A stretch of 39,479 nucleotides of DNA, taken from a virus. Below, in pieces: positions 32,786 through 39,479 of this stretch. Both the position numbers and the translations under genes were made by a program. Position 1 is the stretch's first letter. Each line of letters opens with the position of its first letter. The notes under the pieces were generated by a model. It was not told the origin of the DNA, did no database searches, and was given only the letters and a program-made list of their open reading frames with translations. Location: positions 1 to 39,479 of IMG/VR virus record IMGVR_UViG_3300006750_000022; one strand, given 5' to 3'.

Positions 32786-34378
32786 ATGGCTGTACACACA
32801 GCAACACCTGCTTTCCTGAGCGGCTCAACGGGGCTGACCGAATCTGGAACTGGCATAGTAGCTGGTTCAGGTCTAAGTACTGGCGATCTTCGTAGACGAT
32901 ATGACTTCTCTGAAAGATTTTCAGAACTTGCATTAGACCAGACTCCATTCTTTAGAATGGTATCTAAGGTTTCTAAGGCACCTGTTGACGACCCTCAGTT
33001 TAAGTATACAGAAAAACGTGGTTCAATCCACAAACGATACGCATACGTTCTCGGTTTTGAGAATAGTAGCACCGCATTGTTTAATGATGCTACAATAGTA
33101 GCTCAGAATGATGGCGGTGTACCAGTAGTAGGCGACACCCTGAAATTGATTATGGGAACTGATTACAAATCAGCTGGTAACATTCAGAATGTTTCAGGTC
33201 AGTCAACTGGTGCGATGGCAGTAGGTTCTGCAGGAACTGCCCCTGAGTTCTTTCTAACAAATCAGGTCGTAAAGATCAATGTATCTGAGACAGCTGGAGG
33301 TGACGCTACCATTAGCGATTATATCCTAATGCGAGTCACGGCTGTTGATGATGCGATAGATGCTAGTGACGCTGCTAACCTGACGGGTTCTAATACCCTG
33401 TCTGGAGCGGTGAATGTTAGGAGAGTTACGGGAACGGTTGTCAGAGCCTCTGGAACGGGTGGTGAGTTGACTTCTTTTTCAAGCAACGCACCTGTAACAG
33501 CTGTTTACAATGTAGACATCGCTACTGCTCTTGAAGCACAGCGTTGTCATGTTGTAGGCTCTGCATACGCAGAAGGTTCTAGTCTTTCGGAAGAGACTTG
33601 GAACGATAACCCATACAGTACGTCATATGGACAGACTCAGATTTTCAGAACTGAGTTTGGTATGACGAACACTGCAAGAGCAACTGCTCTTAAATACGAA
33701 CCTAATGAATGGGCACGTATTTGGAGAGATAAGTTGATTGAGCATAAGTGGGACATCGAACAAGCATCTCTATTTGGAAAACAGGGATCAAGCGGAAGTG
33801 GCTCATCTACTGTGTATTACACACAGGGAGCTGTTGACTTTGTATTGCAATCGGGTAACATATTTACTCTTACCCATTCAAGTAAGACATCTGATGACTT
33901 CCTTGATGATATGAGTAAGTATCTCGATCCTCGATACAACAACTCAGCTGCTTCGGTTTACTTCTGCGATACTGCTACCTACCATTGGCTGTTAAAGCTT
34001 GGTAGTGGTAGTCACAATGCGATGTTTGCGAACATTGTTCACGATGGTCAGGATAACTTTACTGGACGTTGGGACTTTGCAACATCAGGTAAGAAGAGCC
34101 TCTTCGGAGTTGATCTTACTAATATTGTGACTCCGTATGGCGACATCAAAGTTGCTCGTTGTATTGCACTAGATCATAGCTCAGTCAAGATTCTCGGACT
34201 CAACATGAAGCACGTGAAATATCGTCCTCTTGTTGGAAACGGCATGAATCGTGACACTGCGGTCTATGTAGGAGTACAATCGCTAGAGAACACAGGCAAA
34301 GATAAGAGAGTTGATATGATACTCACTGAAGCTGGGTTTGAGTACTCTATGCCAGAAGCTCACGCTATTTGGAAATAG
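32786..34378 (+). CDS. Major capsid protein
   Basis: 530 aa, directly after the scaffold with a strong AAGGAG. It contains LRRRYDFSERFSELALDQ then TPFFRMVSK near residue 55, a pattern of HK97-fold capsid proteins of SU10/DUF5309 type, a variable middle rich in Thr/Ser/Gly (about 130-240, probably an inserted domain), and a C-terminal beta-rich part (GRWDFATSGKKSLFGVDLTN). Forms the icosahedral shell. The fold assignment is inference from context and local pattern. Confidence 0.87.
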   Translation: MAVHTATPAFLSGSTGLTESGTGIVAGSGLSTGDLRRRYDFSERFSELALDQTPFFRMVSKVSKAPVDDPQFKYTEKRGSIHKRYAYVLGFENSSTALFNDATIVAQNDGGVPVVGDTLKLIMGTDYKSAGNIQNVSGQSTGAMAVGSAGTAPEFFLTNQVVKINVSETAGGDATISDYILMRVTAVDDAIDASDAANLTGSNTLSGAVNVRRVTGTVVRASGTGGELTSFSSNAPVTAVYNVDIATALEAQRCHVVGSAYAEGSSLSEETWNDNPYSTSYGQTQIFRTEFGMTNTARATALKYEPNEWARIWRDKLIEHKWDIEQASLFGKQGSSGSGSSTVYYTQGAVDFVLQSGNIFTLTHSSKTSDDFLDDMSKYLDPRYNNSAASVYFCDTATYHWLLKLGSGSHNAMFANIVHDGQDNFTGRWDFATSGKKSLFGVDLTNIVTPYGDIKVARCIALDHSSVKILGLNMKHVKYRPLVGNGMNRDTAVYVGVQSLENTGKDKRVDMILTEAGFEYSMPEAHAIWK

Positions 34379-34402
34379 CAAAATAAAGGGTACATAGGAT
34401 TT

Positions 34403-34444
34403 GCCCCCGCTGGATTTTCCCCTCCTCTTTGGTCTGGTGGGGGC
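34403..34444 (+). other. GC-rich inverted repeat after the capsid gene
   Basis: GCCCCC (34403-34408) pairs with GGGGGC (34439-34444) across 30 nt, in the 84-nt gap between the capsid gene and the next. A short T run follows (CCCTTT). It could be a partial terminator or mRNA-stabilising hairpin that sets higher capsid expression; the T tract is weak. Confidence 0.4.
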
Positions 34445-34462
34445 CCCTCCCTTTAAAGCACA

Positions 34463-36178
34463 ATGAAGCTTTGGCAAAAAATTAACACAGTTACTGGAAG
34501 CTCAACAAAATCCAGACTTTTAGTTGCTTTATTGAATGAAGCAGCTATATGGATAGTTAATAGTCTCCCAGAAAAGTTCTTATGGAGTATCGCGACTGAA
34601 TCCACAGTTAATGGATGGGAATCGGATGCTGCTACTGCTGACACTATTAATGAAGGCTCCTCGGTAGCTTATGATAAAATTTTAGCTGTCTATAGAAATG
34701 ACGGCTCTGCAAACGGGACAGTCATTAGAAGGATGTGTAGAGAAGTCCCTGATAAACTTGCATATGCTTTTGATGAAGCAAATAGCATATATCACCCAAC
34801 CAAGATGTTCCCCAAGTTCTACAAGCTCAGTGGAAAGCTCTTTATCAAACCTACCCCAGACTATAATGATGATACTGAGTCCCATACATATACAAAGCCT
34901 GGCGCGGGTAGCGCAACTACAGTTGGAGCGGCCGCAGGAGATAAGGGAGTAGTTGTATACGCAGCTCCCCCAGTAGTGGATGAGAATACTGAAGCTTGGG
35001 TATTAGTTGAGTGGGAGAACGTGGTAATAATGTACGCAGGCGCACTTGATATGTTAAGACAGTCAGCGGCAGACCAGACAAGCTCTACGACAGAACTCAC
35101 GACAGTCGGGACGTTACTGTCAACATATAACAGCGCAGTTCCAAGCGTTACAGCAATTTCATCTCCTGCTCTTCCTACGTATAGTCTTACAGGTAGCATG
35201 CCAACAATATCAATAACGGATTACGTTGATGAGGTGATCCAAGCATTACCAACTTTAGGTGCGATTGAGACACTATCGCTTCCAACGATTCCGTCTGCTG
35301 TCTTATCATATTCAGCTCCATCGGGATATACACTCCCCTCAGCTCTTGAGAATGTGAATGATAGCTTACCGACTTTTGTCCCTCCCGTGATGAACGCACC
35401 CAAATTTAGCGATGCTGATACTCACGTTTCTAGTGAAGACCCAGAGATGGTACAAGCGAGGACTGCTGTGATTGCGCAGCAAGTGAATGAGTATAACGCT
35501 AGTCTTCAAGGCGCTGTCCAAGATTTTAATTCTAATCTCAGTAAGTTTTCAGCCGATGTTAATAAGGCTATGCAGGACGCTCAGACTGAAATGGGTGCTT
35601 ATTCAGCTCAACAAAGAGATCAAGTACAATCATTTCAAAAAGAGGTTGAGCAATACAGGAATGACGTGCAGAAGTACACTGCGGAGGTTGGAGCTAAAGT
35701 GCAAGAATTTCAACAAAAGGAACAGGCTAAGACAGGAAGATATAACGCAGAAGCACAAGCGTTCATTAATCACTTTAACGCTAAAATGGGTCAGGCGATG
35801 CAAAAGTATCAGCAAAGAGCTGCTTCTGAGGTTCAGAGATTCCAACAAGAGGTTGCTAAGTACTCTCAAGAGAATCAGACGGGTATCAGTAAATATCAAC
35901 AGGATGTTGCAAAAGACATACAAAAGTATACCGCAGAGATACAGGGTAAGAGAACTGAGTTCCAATCTCAAATGGAAGCAGCCAAGAAAAGCCTAGAGCA
36001 AGCTCAGATAAGACTTCAGACCTCATCTCAGTATCAGCAAAAGTCTCAAGATAAATTTCAAAAGTATAACGCTCTGTATCGAGCGGCTCTTCAAGAGTTA
36101 ATATCAGTCACAGGTGCCCAGATGGCACCACCTCAGCAGCAAGCCGAGCAACGTGGAGAGGAGGCTGTAAGTACATAA
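34463..36178 (+). CDS. Head-tail adaptor-like protein with long coiled-coil tail, 571 aa
   Basis: Residues 1-200 (AYAFDEANSIYHPTKMFPKFYKLSGKL... with P-x-F-x-KLSGKLFIKP, then VLVEWENVVIMYAGAL) resemble the connector proteins that bind beneath the portal in short-tailed phages. Residues about 215-320 are Pro/Ser/Thr-rich. Residues about 340-520 are a Gln/Lys/Glu coiled coil with repeated Y/F-xxx-V-xxx-QQ spacing close to 11 residues. No ribosome site precedes the ATG. The long overlapping frames within this part, on both strands, are shadows of the repeat. Confidence 0.75.
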   Translation: MKLWQKINTVTGSSTKSRLLVALLNEAAIWIVNSLPEKFLWSIATESTVNGWESDAATADTINEGSSVAYDKILAVYRNDGSANGTVIRRMCREVPDKLAYAFDEANSIYHPTKMFPKFYKLSGKLFIKPTPDYNDDTESHTYTKPGAGSATTVGAAAGDKGVVVYAAPPVVDENTEAWVLVEWENVVIMYAGALDMLRQSAADQTSSTTELTTVGTLLSTYNSAVPSVTAISSPALPTYSLTGSMPTISITDYVDEVIQALPTLGAIETLSLPTIPSAVLSYSAPSGYTLPSALENVNDSLPTFVPPVMNAPKFSDADTHVSSEDPEMVQARTAVIAQQVNEYNASLQGAVQDFNSNLSKFSADVNKAMQDAQTEMGAYSAQQRDQVQSFQKEVEQYRNDVQKYTAEVGAKVQEFQQKEQAKTGRYNAEAQAFINHFNAKMGQAMQKYQQRAASEVQRFQQEVAKYSQENQTGISKYQQDVAKDIQKYTAEIQGKRTEFQSQMEAAKKSLEQAQIRLQTSSQYQQKSQDKFQKYNALYRAALQELISVTGAQMAPPQQQAEQRGEEAVST

Positions 36179-36843
36179 TGCCAAGTGGACTCCAAATAAG
36201 ACCAATGGAAGAGAGGGCACCAAAACCCATGCGTAGTGCATATGGATCACAGGTGGAACAATTCTTTGCTCCTTCTATGAGAAAATGGTATGGTGAGGAA
36301 GGTGTGGATCGAAGAGTGGATGCGATGCAGGGTCTATATGAAGAATATGGTTCTCCTGAATTTGTTGAAATACCAGAAGACTCGCCAAGAGGAGGTTCGT
36401 ATGATCCCTGGTCTAAAAAAGTTAATCTTAAAAGAAGTTTGGGGGATGCAAATATAACCTATTACCCACGTGAAGGAGGAGAAAGACGAGCAACAAAATT
36501 GGAAGATGTTGCTTTAGAAGAATTGGCTCATGTTGCACAACAAAAAGAAAGAAGTCCGATATGGGAAGCAGAGAGGTTTGAGAATCCAAATGCATTAATA
36601 CATCCATTCTCAAAAAAGGGAAGAAGAGCCATGAAATCTGAATTGGGACAGAATTTATTAAACGCAGTTGGTCACTTACCAGAAGGAAGATTTAGAAAAC
36701 ATTTATCTAGTAAATTTTATAATATGGCTGGATATGGAGACCCCAATACAGTTGAGTATGATGCACATCAAGTACGATCCCCCGTAATAAAAGATAGATA
36801 TTTTCAACAATTAGGAGAGATGGCAGGAGGTATAAAAGGATGA
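36178..36843 (+). CDS. Zincin-like protein with degenerate active site, 221 aa
   Basis: The ATG overlaps the previous TAA (TAATG). LEDVALEELAHVAQQ (E114-E115-L-A-H118) matches IEDIAWHELEHFKQ of the 391-aa protein at 7820, but the first His is Glu. A later NTVEYDAHQ is in the place of PIEIEAR there. The shared order suggests a common ancestor; the motif change suggests loss or alteration of metal-dependent peptidase activity. A structural or maturation role in the head-tail joint is possible. Confidence 0.75.
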   Translation: MPSGLQIRPMEERAPKPMRSAYGSQVEQFFAPSMRKWYGEEGVDRRVDAMQGLYEEYGSPEFVEIPEDSPRGGSYDPWSKKVNLKRSLGDANITYYPREGGERRATKLEDVALEELAHVAQQKERSPIWEAERFENPNALIHPFSKKGRRAMKSELGQNLLNAVGHLPEGRFRKHLSSKFYNMAGYGDPNTVEYDAHQVRSPVIKDRYFQQLGEMAGGIKG

Positions 36844-37115
36844 CAGTACTAGAATTAATGGAGCGTGCAGGCGCTGATAATACAAATTTAACGGTTGCTT
36901 GGATTAAGGATGCTGTGAATATGATTCAATCCAATACTAAACATGACTTGAAAAATGAGTTGATTAATATTGTAGAGAATACAAAATCATACGAGGTTGC
37001 TGCTGATTTAATGGCGATTGATAATGTGAGTATATTAGATACACAAGCAGATCAGTATAAAAGGATTCGTAGATTAGGTTTCCCACCCATAGTAACATTG
37101 GATAATAGCCCATGA
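36840..37115 (+). CDS. Head-tail adaptor (probable), 91 aa
   Basis: LTVAWIKDAVNMIQSNTKHDL, VAADLMAIDNVSILDTQ and YKRIRRLGFPP follow the 'W-l-kd-a-l-x-I ... P-D-l/m ... nV-x-v ... Y-k-x-I-x-R-L' layout of small phage adaptors that bind the portal. ATGA overlap with the previous stop. The identification is by pattern and position. Confidence 0.65.
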   Translation: MTVLELMERAGADNTNLTVAWIKDAVNMIQSNTKHDLKNELINIVENTKSYEVAADLMAIDNVSILDTQADQYKRIRRLGFPPIVTLDNSP

Positions 37116-37567
37116 GTACCCAGGTAGACAGAGATTGGTTTTGGAGACATAATGGTAAGAAGGTAGAGATTTATCGCCTCAAGAGGGGTTTGTCACGTGT
37201 AAGGACTGATGGAGTTCTAAGTTCTGGAGCTGATGAGCTTGTATACCCAGATGAGAGCATTACAAGTGGACTTAGGATTGAGTATACAGCTTTTATCAAC
37301 CCTTTTGTATCTTCTGATCCCGAGTCTACTAAGGACTCTGCAAACTCAGCAGTTACAACTCCAGTAGAGGAAACTCACGTCAATTTAAATAGGATGTTGG
37401 CTCTTTCCGTAGTAAGCTATCTTCGAGCAATGCTAGCTGAAGAGGAAGGGGATGTACAGAGAAAAGAATACTACATGAGAGATTTTTTAAAGAAAGTATC
37501 GGATAATGAAAGCAATAAAAGAAATGTTAGCATTTCTGCTCCGATTACACCATACGCAGTGAGGTAA
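37112..37567 (+). CDS. Probable connector/tail-completion protein, 151 aa
   Basis: Coupled to the adaptor by an ATGA overlap. It has a beta-rich N-terminal half (GKKVEIYRLKRGLSRVRT) and a helix (LALSVVSYLRAMLAEEEGD then KEYYMRDFLKKVSDNES) like those in head-tail joining proteins. No firm family. Its position suggests it completes the neck. Confidence 0.65.
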   Translation: MSTQVDRDWFWRHNGKKVEIYRLKRGLSRVRTDGVLSSGADELVYPDESITSGLRIEYTAFINPFVSSDPESTKDSANSAVTTPVEETHVNLNRMLALSVVSYLRAMLAEEEGDVQRKEYYMRDFLKKVSDNESNKRNVSISAPITPYAVR

Positions 37568-37570
37568 GAT

Positions 37571-38146
37571 ATGGCCGATAAAGTAAGATTCGCAGTAAGT
37601 GTTACACCAATAGAGGATGTAGGTGCTAGTCAGGAAGGCTCAGCTTCTAATTTTATCGCAGCCAGTGAGTGCTTTGGGTCTGCAGGCGGTGATGGACAAG
37701 TAGGTGGTGCTGCTGCCGATGGAGATAAGCTAACTGGTTTAACAATAGAGTCTGGTGGTGGAGCTAATGATGGATATACAGACAGTGCTAAGTATTATTT
37801 ACAGGCAACAGCAGTTGCAGAGGCATCCGCAGTTGTGGTAACTGATTTAGAATCTCTAGGTTTTGTTTATTTTAAGCATACAGGATTTGAATATAGCAGT
37901 ACATCAGCTTTAAGTACTACAGCGAACACAGCCGACCTTCTTTCAATATCAACTAATAGTGCAAGTGACGAAAGAGTCGTAATCGCAAGACTTTATGCAG
38001 GAGAGGCTATAGCATTGCCAGTTCGCAAAGGAACTTCATTAAATAACTTTGCTATAGCATCAACAGATGGAACTAATGTTGATGCGACTACAGGAGCAAA
38101 TGATATTGCAGTCGAATTTATAGCATTTGCAGTAACTGGGCCATAA
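37571..38146 (+). CDS. Structural protein, 191 aa, Ser/Thr/Ala/Gly-rich
   Basis: Low-charge, beta-rich sequence (TIESGGGANDGYTDS, ATAVAEASAVVVTDL) typical of decoration or tail proteins. Start MADKVRFAVSVT with AGGTAAGAT before it. No family recognised. Its TAA overlaps an ATG that opens a 10-codon ORF, too short to call. Confidence 0.68.
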   Translation: MADKVRFAVSVTPIEDVGASQEGSASNFIAASECFGSAGGDGQVGGAAADGDKLTGLTIESGGGANDGYTDSAKYYLQATAVAEASAVVVTDLESLGFVYFKHTGFEYSSTSALSTTANTADLLSISTNSASDERVVIARLYAGEAIALPVRKGTSLNNFAIASTDGTNVDATTGANDIAVEFIAFAVTGP

Positions 38147-38203
38147 TGAAAGTACAGGAAGCATTTGGTTTAGACTAAAATTAATTAATAACAGGAGATA
38201 ATA

Positions 38204-38728
38204 ATGGCACAAACAGACTTATTTAAGTACTCAACTCAGGAAAGGCAGAATAAGCAGGAACTGGATGTAATTACAGTTACTCTTACTACTGATGCTGAGA
38301 CAATAGGCGACAATAAGGTCTTAGCTCAATCCATTGAGATACCATATGCTTTTTCAATACCAGCTGGTCGTTCAATGATTCAATCAATAGTATTATTGGA
38401 TGAAGTGGTTACAGGGCCTGCAGTTGATATATTCTTTTCAACTACAGATGATGCAATTACGCAGGATCAGGGAAAAGCAATAGGTGAAGATGTAGATGAT
38501 CTTGACACAATTTTTGCTAACTTTGTTGGTCACGTAAATATTGCCGCAGGTGATTGGGCTGATATGGCTGATGCTAAGTTAGGTACTAAGTCTAATATTC
38601 AGTTAGCGGTGCATGGTGCATCTGGTTCTACAAGTTTATATTGTCACGTAGTCAATAGAAGCGGTGCGAACTGGGTAGCAACTGCTACTACTAATATGAA
38701 AATGAAGATTGGCATACTGAAGGACTAA
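38204..38728 (+). CDS. Structural protein, 174 aa
   Basis: AGGAG stands before the ATG. Beta-rich sequence (LDVITVTLTTDAETI, IPYAFSIPAGRSMIQSI, WVATATTNMKMKIGIL) of the jelly-roll type, without a recognised family. Lies among tail genes; a tail or decoration role is inferred. Confidence 0.68.
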   Translation: MAQTDLFKYSTQERQNKQELDVITVTLTTDAETIGDNKVLAQSIEIPYAFSIPAGRSMIQSIVLLDEVVTGPAVDIFFSTTDDAITQDQGKAIGEDVDDLDTIFANFVGHVNIAAGDWADMADAKLGTKSNIQLAVHGASGSTSLYCHVVNRSGANWVATATTNMKMKIGILKD

Positions 38729-39178
38729 ATGCCCGAAGCAAGTAAATCGTATGCGAATTGGGAGATTCTGCAGGATGCTGATTCAGATATTACTGTTCAG
38801 TTCAATGATGAATATCCTATTGATGACTATACTTATAAGGCTAGGATAGTGAAAGACTTTGATGGCACTGCATTTGCTTTTGGTGATGCAGGAAGTATTG
38901 ATTTCATTGAAATTGACCAAACTAGTAGGAGTTCAGCTCCTTCAGTAAATGGTGTAAAGAATTATGGAGCTATTACTAAAGCTGGTGGCGATGGCGAATC
39001 TGGGTCTACTCCTGTTATGACCGTAAAACTTTTCGCAAGTCAGACCAAAGATTTTCCAGATAGTTTTGAAGGATATTGGGATTTACTTGAGCTAATTCCT
39101 TCAACTGGGGCATACACAAGACAGGCACAAGGTGAGATTTTTGTTGGTAATAGTGCAACAGCTCAGGAAGGATGGTGA
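38729..39178 (+). CDS. Tail/fibre-base-like protein, 149 aa
   Basis: The pattern 'DITVQF...Y.YKARIVKDFDG ... YWDLLELIPSTGAYTRQAQGEIFVG' is like the short proteins with an Ig-like fold found beside phage fibres, which end in 'YDLel-x-x-G-x-v-x-r-l-x-x-G-x-v-x-v'. No gap to the previous gene. It probably sits at the fibre base; inference. Confidence 0.68.
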   Translation: MPEASKSYANWEILQDADSDITVQFNDEYPIDDYTYKARIVKDFDGTAFAFGDAGSIDFIEIDQTSRSSAPSVNGVKNYGAITKAGGDGESGSTPVMTVKLFASQTKDFPDSFEGYWDLLELIPSTGAYTRQAQGEIFVGNSATAQEGW

Positions 39179-39184
39179 TATTAA

Positions 39185-39479
39185 ATGGCTGTAACGAGTA
39201 CAAAAAGTTTCGGAACTAATACTGCCTCAAAGACGACAGATAGTTTCAGTATAAATTCATCAGCAATTCCCCATAGTAGTACGAATGTAACTGCTACGAA
39301 TGTGAGAGATGCTATTGAAGAAGTCGCAACACAGGTTGCAGTGGGAGCAACGGCCCCAACTGGGTCGGCTGTTACCGAAGGTGATTTGTGGTACGACACA
39401 GATGACGATCAATTATTTGTGAGGAGAGATAGTTCTTGGACTGAGATGGTTCAAGAAGACCTCACAGGTGATATAGATG
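39185..39479 (+). CDS. Fibre-type protein, 3' end beyond window
   Basis: ATG at 39185, open to the right edge (98 codons). GDLWYDTDDDQLFVRRDSSW is the 'GDLWyD...L.vr..s.W' signature of phage tail fibre and receptor-binding proteins. If the window ends are joined, the frame would stop at bases 15-17 of the window, giving a product of about 103 residues; otherwise it continues beyond. Confidence 0.75.
   Translation, partial: MAVTSTKSFGTNTASKTTDSFSINSSAIPHSSTNVTATNVRDAIEEVATQVAVGATAPTGSAVTEGDLWYDTDDDQLFVRRDSSWTEMVQEDLTGDID

Noticed and set aside
35487-35996. 169-aa plus-strand ORF and 113-aa minus-strand ORF inside the neck protein gene
   Set aside because: Both are shadows of the low-complexity coiled-coil coding sequence; no ribosome sites and very biased composition.
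38146-38178. 10-codon ORF (MKVQEAFGLD) coupled to the preceding stop
   Set aside because: Too short, and no evidence beyond the TAATG overlap.

Overview
The window is most of a tailed double-stranded DNA bacteriophage genome (Caudoviricetes), and possibly all of it. The evidence is a complete head-assembly cassette (small and large terminase, portal, scaffold, major capsid protein, adaptors), a phage-type replication/recombination cassette, and dozens of tiny overlapping genes behind strong AGGAG ribosome binding sites. Base composition is A+T-rich. No tape measure, sheath or tail-tube gene was recognised, and the head genes run straight into adaptor and fibre-like genes, which suggests a short-tailed (podovirus-like) particle. 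The host cannot be named from the sequence.

The layout is simple and two-armed. From about 24.23 kb down to about 9.06 kb everything is on the minus strand. This is the early/replication arm: Zn-ribbon RuvC-like resolvase, DnaB-type helicase, Dam-type methylase, DUF932 protein, a possible replisome-loader protein, SSB-like protein with a DDIPF tail, DUF1071/Sak3 annealing protein, Cas4/RecB-like nuclease, winged-helix and ribbon-helix-helix regulators, and many small unknown or membrane proteins. From about 24.40 kb to the right edge, and again from the left edge to 8995, everything is on the plus strand (packaging, head, tail, giant virion-type proteins). The arms diverge at a palindrome-bearing intergenic region (24228-24399) and converge at a bidirectional terminator (9004-9070). 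Joining the two ends would make the plus arm one continuous late unit, so the window may be a circularly permuted full genome opened at an arbitrary point.

The most notable gene is the one cut by the left edge (1-4062). It encodes a protein of more than 1,300 residues with a motif pattern like the catalytic double-psi beta-barrel of cellular RNA polymerase beta-prime (R-x-P ... HP ... DFDGD), plus a DUF4326-like segment. It sits beside a 1,209-residue giant protein and an HExxH protein. I infer a multisubunit-type (YonO/crAss-phage-like) RNA polymerase in an unusual setting, perhaps carried in the virion and injected to transcribe the early arm.

Other notable items are a gene-free stretch of about 400 nt (15782-16201) that folds into several stems whose wobble pairs all point to a minus-strand RNA; a Zn-ribbon metallophosphoesterase between the terminase genes; a transglycosylase-like gene between large terminase and portal; two related zincin-like virion-region proteins, one with a damaged active site; and a G+C-richer first early gene whose stop codon lies inside its own terminator. 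No DNA polymerase, primase, integrase, tRNA or CRISPR array was recognised.
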